From contig NC_053182.1 of the NCBI RefSeq assembly GCF_905163445.1, positions 20,233,501 to 20,297,500 on the forward strand: DNA of 64,000 nucleotides, given 5' to 3'. The position numbers and the translations under genes were made by a program. The notes under the pieces are model-generated. The model saw nothing but the letters and a program-made list of their open reading frames with translations, made no database searches and was not told where the DNA came from. Positions 55,881 to 64,000 of the stretch are shown here, piece after piece; position 1 is the stretch's first letter; each line of letters begins with the position of its first letter. The DNA is from Pararge aegeria (Eukaryota; Arthropoda; Insecta; Lepidoptera; Nymphalidae).

Positions 55881-58600
55881 GATGCATTCACAAACATTAC
55901 TACGATGTCGCTCAATACACCCGTACGCTTAGTTTACTAAATGCGTGCTAGCACTAACTGCATTCTGTACCGTTAGTACGAGATTTGTACGCTCCGAATC
56001 GAAGGTCGGTTCCGATTATTATTGCAACGCAAGAGTGAAATGGAATTAATGTATCTTGTTTTAAAGCTAAAATTCGTCCACACTTATACAGCAAGCGTTC
56101 TTGGCAATATAAAAAACAGAATTAAAGAATTTTCTACTCTAAATCAAGCGTAATTAGGTCCATTTTGCATTGGCGTTACAGTGTTTCGATACTCGAAAAC
56201 GACTCTACGATTGCGAGCTTGCCAATCTTATACTAAGCTTAGAGAGACATCGCAGTAATGTTTGTGAATGCGTGTCAGTTTGAATCGGTCGTCTTGGTCT
56301 AAACAACGGCCAAATATTTTTATTGACATTTTTAGGATAATTTAAGTGTATTTTGTATGAAAATAATGTTTCTTCAATAAGCATGGTATATATACGCGCC
56401 ACGAAAGTTGTAAATTCATGACCGATCACTATCATTGGAGTAGCTCCATCACTGGGGTTCAAAACTGTTTACATTGTGGCCTTATTAGGCCTTTGAGAGG
56501 TCTAGGCTACACAATTTAATATTTCGATACAACGATATATCACTATAAAACATAAGGTATAGAAAACGTCGCATTAAATACGGTGTATTTCCATTCACTG
56601 ATACCGCGTAGATTAAGTTTCTAGAAAGAAAATAAATTTTGAAACGTATAAATATGTTTTAGATAATATTACCGATGTATTTGAAATATCGCAATCGATA
56701 TTTACCTATTTTTATTTTTTATATCGAAAATTTTTGTAGCATTTCCTGATGTTTTTTATTCGAAAAGTCAGTGGTTGATTGATTTCTGCCTATTTTTAAC
56801 TTTCGCGGCGCGCTGTATAATTATAGAAAGAAAAAGCAGTTTTTCCAGAAGACCAAAGTTTAATGGCATTTTGGAAGTACATATTTTAAAGAAGGATGTA
56901 TGGTTTTTACCCTATTTTGTAATAGACTAAGCCGTATTTTACTCAGTAAAAAAAAGGTTAAACGACCTTGCAACTTTTTAATTTTTTTGAGCATACTTAA
57001 ATATAATAGAATCTCATGGAATCTCAATTTTTTTTTTTTTTTACTTATAATTAGTTTTGATATTGCTTTTCTGTGTGTTAATATTATATTTTGTCAGTGT
57101 GTGTTTGTTTGTTACATTTCCGAAGATTTACATGTGTGTGGAAATACTACTACGTTCAGAGTGCCTAATGTGAGATTTTTCTGCATCGAAGGAAATATTT
57201 ATAGCCATATAGCTATAATACTAGGAAACAACATTGGCACTAGATGGCGCTGTTTCTATTTCATATAAATCGTAGTTAACTTGTACGTGATCGAAGAAGC
57301 AACCCTTGGCACTCAGTTTAAAAACTTTCTGTAAAAGATCACAGAATCAAACTATTTTATAATATATATTAGAATAAGTATACAGTAAAAGACTTGTAAC
57401 ATTTATGCCGTCCAAAACATGTAGAATTTATTTTTAATTGTTTATTTTATATCTACTTAACATGTCTACCTAACAAAATAATATTAACAAATAAATAACT
57501 CCAATAATTTATTTATTAATATTATTTTTTCTTTTTATTTTTTATGTTAGTGTGTACGACTATATGGAAATGGAATTTTCAAATAAACGCAAATATTTAA
57601 AGAATAAAAAATCTGTCTGAAGTGACCGGTTAAAATTAGGGTTCTATGTTTAACCGGTTTTCTATGAAACAGAAGTTATAACCGTTGAATGAACTGTTTT
57701 AAACTGGTGTATGCTGAAATTTATAAGTTATGCGCCAATTGTTTAATAATCACTTCAATAACGTCTTCAATAATAACGTGCTTAAATCTGTTGATTTGTG
57801 GCTAAATTTTTAAGTATTTTTCTGAAAATCACCTTGTTTGCGGTAAATTACAAAAAGCTGAATTTTGAGTTTGATAAACCTTTTGATTACTGCGCACTGG
57901 AACTAAAACGGTTTCTCAATTTGTCCGGATTAATAAACGAAACCGAAACAGATACCATAATGAATCCGATACAGATTATGAACGAAACTTTTTTTCCAAG
58001 CCCACTTGAAGTTGTAACTACTTTAAAAAACACGATGTGAATATACTGTATTTCGAATTAAGTATATTACCATCGTGTTGTTAAATAATAATCATACTAA
58101 TAACATGTTTTTTTCGCTACAACCAAATGAGCTGAGCAACTGTTGTTTGCACCTACTATTCACTGTTTTTATTAAAACAATAATGATATAGTCAGACTAT
58201 TGCTCGTCAATACATACAGCTTTGGGGTACTACTGCTAAAATTACGGTTTTAGTTTGTCTATTTTTTTTATCTGTGTGTTATGTATTATATAAACAATCT
58301 ATGTATTATTTTTAACAGTTATAAATCATCAATAGCTTTTATCAGTCCACTGAAAGTTATAAAGAGGGCGCTGATCAGAGAACGGGCGATCTCCGCGTTA
58401 TATTCTTTTAGTCGCCTCCTACGGCTAAGGATATTCAACTGTATTCAGATCTAACACCACACTAACATTTCATTTACTTGAAGAAACAATCTTTTTTTAA
58501 TTTTATTGTGTTTATTTATATTGTCACACTAGTTTCTTTTTTATTTTTAAAACATAATTTACACTTTTGTAATATGGTTTACATGATAATACAAGTTACA
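55881..58600. other. Intergenic DNA, no gene recognised
   Basis: AT-rich. A 57798-58040 open frame lacks an ATG start and matches nothing I know. The ATPase beta 3' UTR and poly(A) site should lie in the first part. CACTAGATGGCGCTGTTTC at 57238-57256 is a short repeat shared with 14470 and 20535. Confidence 0.5.
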
Positions 58601-58789
58601 AAAAAAATTTGTATTGGGAAAGAGCAACTGCTTAGTTTCTTGCCTCTGTACAATCGGCCTTCGGAACCGGTGGTGGTCGTTAAAACAGACAGACTTAACG
58701 TTTCAAAAGTGCTTATAGAGTAAGCTTTAAAGAAACTTTAAAGAAATAAATATTCTAATTCATAAGTTTTAATGGGGAAACGGAACCAC

Positions 58790-59150
58790 AAACAAAGCGC
58801 AAGTAAGACCTCACATGGAGTACTGCTCCTTCCATTTAATCAGATAAAAAAGCGGGCTGTTCGACTGACAATCCCAAATTGACTTGCAGTTTTGAGTCCC
58901 TGGGGCACCGAAGAGATGTTAGCTCCATTTGTGTGGTCTATCGACTCTAATGGAGAGTATTCTGAAGAGTTCTTTGCATTGTTACCTCCTTCACTGTTTT
59001 CTGACCGCACCTTACTCGTTAGAAATAAATTCAATGCTCGTCATCTTGTATTCTTCTACTAATCGCAATACCAGATCTTTTCTACCGCGAACTAGCAAAT
59101 CGTGGTCACTGTCACCCATCTGATGTCTAGGGTTATTCAAGGGGCGGATA
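58790..59150 (+). pseudogene. Decayed LINE ORF2 C-terminal relic
   Basis: Across several frames and stops it reads like HMEYCSFHLI, KKRAVRLTIPN, EYSEEFFALLPPSLFSDRT and FSTANQQIV-type text, the ending of CR1/Jockey-type ORF2 (HMEYCSHLW, GECSEELFDLIP, RFSRNFLPRT in intact copies). A LINE tail fragment (GAAAGAGCAACTGC, ACCGGTGGTGG, GTTTCAAAAGTGCTTATAG) precedes it at 58610-58760. Confidence 0.5.
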
Positions 59151-60119
59151 AAAAAACTCACTAAAAGCCGGCAACTTCAGGTGACCCACTTGCTTGTTTT
59201 CCCGCTATTAATTTTCTGTCCGTCTGTATGTCAGCTCATTTTTCCGTTTGCCAGAAACTTTTTGTTTTGAATCGTTTGGAAGGTAAATATGAAATGTGGT
59301 ACTTATATGGATAGGAAAAGTTCACAGATTACCCAGTTAGTTATGCGAGTAGGTAATTAACCCGTGAAGTATTGGAATTTATTCAAAACTGCTTCACTTT
59401 GGAGTATCTCTTTGTGTGAGTGGTATATTTAAAAACGGGGACGAAATCTTTTGAAGCTCATCATATTATGACATATGAAATGAAAAATAAGGTTACAAAT
59501 ACATATTTTTGTATGAATTCCCTTAGTATCTTTTTAACTATTAATTTTACATAGTTGAAACGGTATTAAAGGAAATATAAGAAACGGTTTTTTCGTTCAA
59601 ATAGTTTGCAGTACAATCAACACGATGCTTAGTTATGTGAAAATACGTGAACAAATACTAGAATTAATACTTTAATTGAAATGACTATAAAACAACTTAA
59701 AATCAAAATACAATCATTTGAATCCTCCGAATCGCGACGTACCAGTGTCCAACGCGTGTGTTGAGTACTTGCCGAGTCTTTGAAGTAGCCAACGCCCGCA
59801 TTCAAAGCTTGCAGACTATTAAAAGCGAACGAACGCGTCGAACTATACCGATTTTATTTTAAACTATAATAGATGTTAATAAGTAATGTTTTGATATGCT
59901 AGCTTTGTGCATTTATTTTTATTTATATTAAGACTATAATTATATGAATCTCTTGTGACAAATGGTGAATGTATTTGTATGACAATTATGTAATCCGTCC
60001 ATTTTACATTTTAGTACATTTAACTTCAACTATTCCAACGTGTGCCTCGAATACTTAGCAATAAAGTGTAGATTTTTATAATGCTCCGATTTTTTATTGT
60101 ATACCCCAGAGATTTAAGA
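59151..60119. other. Intergenic DNA, no gene recognised
   Basis: Nothing coding is seen. A CpG-rich stretch at 59725-59850 (AATCGCGACGTACC, GCGAACGAACGCGTCGAACT) stands out from the AT-rich background and could be a promoter or non-coding first exon, but no downstream exon supports this. Confidence 0.4.
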
Positions 60120-60360
60120 ACGCACAGAAACCGTGTACACGCCTAATATTGAGTCATCAAAAACTACTCCACTTTCCAAAAATCCATTCCATTTAGTAAT
60201 TGACAGTAATTATTTTACTTCTAATTTTTCTAAACATTTACCATAAAATGGGGAAAATGGGAAAAGTTTGTAAGCTAGCAACTTTCCGCGGGTGTGAAGG
60301 GTGACGTGCGCGGGGCGTTTTCACGGTTTTTGGACAACATAATGGCTGAATGAGGGTCCT
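60120..60360. repeat. Interspersed repeat D, inverted partner at 62235-62500
   Basis: GTGTACACGCCTAATATTGA, TTTACCATAAAATGGGGAAA, GCGCGGGGCGTTTTCACGG and AATGGCTGAATGAGG all recur as reverse complements, in reverse order, at 62235-62500. Part of it also resembles 13980-14030. Confidence 0.65.
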
Positions 60361-60467
60361 GTATGTTCTCAATCCCACCATTATAAACCACTCATTATAA
60401 GCCTACTTCAGAGCATGGTTCTCCTCTCAGAATGAGAAGGGTCATATCACTATCCTTTATCTAATAC

Positions 60468-60895
60468 TAGCTGTTGCCCGCGACTTCGTCTGCGTTTGAT
60501 ATTGTTTTTTGATCCGGCATTAAATTTAGTTTTAGATCTAAAAATCTTTAAAGTATTCAGTATCGCTAAGCCTTAAATGAGGGGTTTGCTGCTGTCCGCT
60601 GAGGAGTTCTGTCCTCTATCTCCAATCACAGTTTGGGCAAAATTAAACACATATTATAACCTCTATAGTACAAAATTAATTATTTAAATCGGTTATAATT
60701 TGTCGGAGTTATGGTGTAAAATCGTCAAACACTCATTCCCTCTCCCAAAGGAAACGAGCTTAATGTCGGGATAAAAAGTATCCTTTATTACTTCTAACAC
60801 TTCCAAGAATATGTGTACAAAGTTTCATGAGGATCTGTTAAGTAGTTTTTGCGTGAAAGCGTAACAAACAAACTTACATTGAAATTTAGAGCGAC
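60468..60895 (+). mobile_element. Helitron-like repeat (TAGCTGTTGCCCGCGACTTCG family)
   Basis: The same blocks as 51152-51520 (TAGCTGTTGCCCGCGACTTC, TATCGCTAAGCCTTAAATGA, TTTGTCGGAGTTATGGTGTA, GGATAAAAAGTATCCTTTAT), with about 60 extra bases near 60600-60660. Confidence 0.6.
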
Positions 60896-60929
60896 TTGCT
60901 CAAAACGCATATAACTTAAAAAAAAATTA

Positions 60930-61095
60930 GAGGTTTTGAAATTGTTTTTTTTTATACATACCATGAAGTCGCTATGTAGTGATAAGGCCGCCAAATTGTA
61001 TTCGTTGTTTTGTTATACTTTTCTTTTTGTTCTATGAACTTTTTGTGGTTCGCAATAAAAGTGTATTAATTCATTCATTCTTTCATTCGTTCATT
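60930..61095 (+). mobile_element. LINE 3' end with conserved hairpin
   Basis: GAAGTCGCTATGTAGTGATA then AGGCCGCCAAATTG, TTTTTGTGGTTCGCAATAAA and a CATTCATTCATT tail. The stem here uses two G-T wobbles. Confidence 0.6.
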
Positions 61096-62925
61096 CATTC
61101 ATGAAGTACATATCAATCTAGGCTGATAATAAAACTGAAGAGTTTGTTTGTTTGTTTGTTTATTTGAACGCTCTAATCTCTGGAATTCTATCTGTATGTT
61201 TTGGAAAATTGATTTATGTTATACATTTTGAATACTAATACATTAAGTTCTTCACTTCTTTCATTGGTAATAGAACTTATTGCCGGACTAGGCGAATGAA
61301 CTTTGGTATTTACATATAAAACTAAAACTCAACTTAAAAAAAAAAAACTAAATAACAATTATCATAAGCAAATATTTTTTACATGCTAATCAATTTAATT
61401 AATTATTATTTTATATATTTAATATATATTTATTAAGTTATAGTTATCAAAAGTTTCAATTTTTGCCCACCTGATATCTTAATATATATAAATCTACTGT
61501 CACGATGTTTGTCCGCGATGGACTCCTAAACTACTTAACCGATTTTAAATTAAATTGGCACACCGTGAGCAGTCTGGTCCAACTTAAGAGATAGGATAGC
61601 TTAGGTCTTTAATTATAAAATTTAAAATTCATTTATTTCAAGTAGGCCTAATATAAGCACTTTATAGTCGCAATTTTATTTTATTGCAAAATATTTGTCT
61701 ATGATTAATTGACAGTCACAACTCACATGTTATATATAAATACTACTATACTCATTTAAGGCTTAGCGATACTGAATACTTTAAAAACAAAATCAAACGC
61801 AGACGAAGTCGCGGGAAACAGCTAGTATTTTATATGGAGGGACCGCTGGGCATGAACGGAAAAATCTTATTTAAATTGGAAATGCTATGAATATTTGAAT
61901 ATGCTAGCACTCATAGGTAATTGCTGTGTTTATAGGTAAATATTAATTAACATCTTGCATCACGCTAAAACTCTTAGCAGCAGAGGCAAACGAAGTATCT
62001 AATAGTGCAAGACAGCGTCGCGACGCGGTGGGACGGGGTTAGTGGGTCAAGGGTTAAGTTTAGTTATGATGAATTATAAATAATCTAAAGAAGTTCAAGA
62101 TCAAGTTCTTTCAATAATAAGTTATTTTAATTATAATAGTTAATTTCTGAAAATGGAAAAGGAGAATTAAAAGATCTTTTACTGTGGTAATTCATTATTT
62201 TTAGACAAAGAATTAAGAGCATACGGAAATCTTATTCAGCCATTATTGCATGCATGCAGTGCGTTGCGTTCAAAAACAGTGAAAACGCCTCGCGCACTTC
62301 GTACTTTACACCCGCGCTACGTAGTTTATTATTTTTTCACAAACTTTTACGAATATTCCCCATTTTATGGTAAACGTTTACATCATAAGCGGTAAAATAG
62401 TTACTGTCACCTGCTAAATGAAATGAAGTGACTAACACCTGTTTGGAAAACACTACTAAAGTAGAGTGGTTTTCGATGCTTAAATATCAGACCGATTACG
62501 AATGAACATTTATCCGGCCAGGAGCCATCTTAATGGTGCAGAGAACAATATGAAACTCGCTTTAGTTAATCTTTGAATCCTATTACATTCACAGACATAA
62601 AAAAATATATAAATAAATAGATAAAGTCACAGTGAAAATGTCTTAATGTCTCTTTTATGACACAGGCGAAATGTAGATAAACCTAAAGTGCGCTTTAAAC
62701 AATCATGTTTTTAGAATATTCCGTTGGATTAAAAAAATTAGCTCAATTTATGTACACCTTTTGCTAGAGAAGAGCGAAACCTCCTGGTACAAGTAAATAA
62801 TATGCTTAAAAGGAGATCTCAGCGTAATAATTACGATATGAATGTTATTGTTTATGAAATAAAATTCAATATTATTATTAAATTCTGTGCTAGCTTAAAT
62901 ATGCCGTAATTTGTTAACTTAAAAC
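61096..62925. other. Repeat-derived intergenic DNA
   Basis: No gene is seen. Contents: a Helitron-like fragment near 61130-61260; a CGATGGACTCCTAAACTACT repeat near 61500-61610; short inverted pieces of a LINE tail (61625-61665) and a TTGCCCGCGACTTCG repeat (61770-61830); repeat D at 62235-62500. Confidence 0.45.
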
Positions 62926-63138
62926 TTGCCAGAGAAAAACGTAGGTACAATGAGTTCCAGTGTATGCCTACATTCATTCAGACCTAAAAAGTCTAGAAAT
63001 TATAAGTTCCGAAAGTGTACTACTGGGAATCGAGCTTGGGAGCTCCCACTTCTTCTTCTGTTCCTGGGCCTTTTCCGCACTTGGTTGGTCTGGGACCGTC
63101 CGTTGTACGTATGGCCACTGATGCGGCTCCCCGCTGGA

Positions 63139-63540
63139 TCACTCCAGCCAGCCGAGCTCGCTCCAAAAGCTTAGCAGGCCGCCCAGGTCGCCGAGTGCTT
63201 CATGGAGTGTTGCTGAGGAGCCAAGGTGTGCTGCGCGTTGTTCTGCTACTCCGTTGCATTGGAGCATTACGTGTATCGGTGTTTCCTCCGTCTCCATGCA
63301 TGCTCTGCAGAGAGGGCTGTCAGTTATACCTAAAATGGAAAGGTGTTTGTTTAGTGGGCAGTGCCCTGTTATCATACCTACAACTGTCCTTAGTTTAGGT
63401 CGATTCAGTTGCAGTAATTTTGTTGTTAGTCGTGGGTTGAGAACTGGTACGGCCTCCTTCGTGTGTTTGCACTCTTTTGTTTTAGACCATAGCACCGAGT
63501 GTGATGTTTGCGTCTGTTTGTGGGAGCTCCCACTTGCCAT
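63139..63540 (-). pseudogene. LINE ORF2 C-terminal fragment downstream of RNase H
   Basis: The minus frame reads RPKLRTVVGMITGHCPLNKH, LSILGITDSPLCRACMETEE and TPIHVMLQCNGVAEQRAAHL. This Cys/His region after RNase H ends R1/I-type ORF2 proteins. The catalytic domains are absent. Confidence 0.75.
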
Positions 63541-63628
63541 AACGCGTCGATGCGCTCAGGAGGTCGCCAAAATTTACGTTCAAGAAGGATGATTAAATAT
63601 ATACGAGGGAGAGGTATGTTCAAAATTA

Positions 63629-64000
63629 GTGACATCTGCATATCGTCTACGAAAGGTGCAGAAGTCATTTGTGGGATTGAGTATACGCTTTTATAATATG
63701 ATTCCTAATTTGAACCTACCAATGCATAAGTTTAAAGAATATGTTAAAACACATTTATTACAGCGAGGTTACTATACAATTGATGAATTTCTTATTGACA
63801 AGGTTGCTTGGAAGTATCCGGCTCCGCTTTCATCTCTCACAAGATAGAAAAATGAATGTTAAAATGTTAAATGTAAATTGTTGATGTTTGAAACAGCAAC
63901 TGCTGAGTTTCTTGCCGGCTTCTTCTCGGTAGAATCAGCCTTCCGAACCGGTGGTAGAGTCACTACATACAGACAGACTTGACGTTTCAAAAGTGCTTAT
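63629..64000 (+). mobile_element. LINE 3' end, cut by the window edge
   Basis: The ORF2 end reads RKVQKSFVGLSIRFYNMIPN, HKFKEYVKTHLLQRGYYTID and EFLIDKVAWKYPAPLSSLTR, then a stop at 63845-63847. The family 3' UTR follows (TTCTTGCCGGCTTCTTCTCG, CCGGTGGTAGAGTCACTACA, GTTTCAAAAGTGCTTAT) to the end of the window. It is the best kept of this family's ends here. Confidence 0.8.

Noticed and set aside
55565..55915. Minus-strand frame over the ATPase beta last exon
   Set aside because: It is made from the complement of exon 6 and the 10-bp repeats.
56205..56462. A minus-strand frame beginning NPSDGATP
   Set aside because: It begins without an ATG and resembles no known protein; probably chance.
57798..58040. 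An 80-codon open frame
   Set aside because: It has no ATG at its start, no splice signals that connect it and no recognisable motif, in a strongly AT-rich region.

Overview
The window is eukaryotic nuclear DNA. It is AT-rich, with short spliced exons, GT-AG introns, no operons, and a very high load of short interspersed repeats. The repeat types (tRNA-headed SINEs, LINE 3' ends ending TAGGCCTACTTGAAATAAA, repeats beginning TAGCTGTTGCCCGCGACTTCG, short hAT-like and Tc1-like elements) and the protein sequences point to an insect, most probably a butterfly or moth (Lepidoptera). I cannot name the species from sequence alone.

Six host genes can be reconstructed exon by exon with matching splice phases. 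(1) PPP1R11, the protein phosphatase 1 inhibitor-3, on + from 1269 to 10338 in four exons; its 5.4 kb first intron starts with GC instead of GT. (2) A mitochondrial CaiB/BaiF family CoA-transferase, SUGCT-like, on + from 1485 to 3249 in three exons, lying wholly inside that first intron on the same strand. (3) A shugoshin (SGO / MEI-S332 type) gene on - from 30819 down to at least 19072, ten exons found, with an N-terminal coiled coil, an Asn/Gln/His-rich repeat tract and the basic YKE box near the C-terminus. (4) GAR1, the H/ACA snoRNP subunit, intronless on + at 37312-38013. (5) EMC5/MMGT1 on -, 40279 to 39125, three exons. (6) A Na+/K+-ATPase beta subunit (nervana type) on + from 41106 to 55759, six exons. 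SGO/GAR1 and EMC5/ATPase-beta are head-to-head pairs; GAR1/EMC5 are tail-to-tail. From about 55.9 kb to the end I found no host gene, only repeats and LINE debris.

The most striking region is 31.0-37.3 kb. A full-length non-LTR retrotransposon (31763-37270; intact ORF1 with three CCHC knuckles, intact ORF2 with endonuclease, reverse transcriptase and RNase H) is flanked by a perfect 12-bp target-site duplication. It ends 41 bp before the GAR1 start codon, so it splits the shared SGO/GAR1 upstream region. A 5'-truncated copy of the same element's 3' end, identical as far as I can read, lies about 0.6 kb upstream in the same orientation.

The remaining DNA is a mosaic of mobile elements, several nested inside each other: four copies of a hAT-like short element (two with perfect 8-bp duplications), a Tc1/mariner-like element with a decapitated transposase start, Tigger/pogo-like elements, three SINE types, LINE 3' ends of several families, a BEL/Pao fragment and minisatellites. 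Ten LINE 3' ends carry the same short hairpin with compensatory base changes, which suggests a conserved RNA structure.
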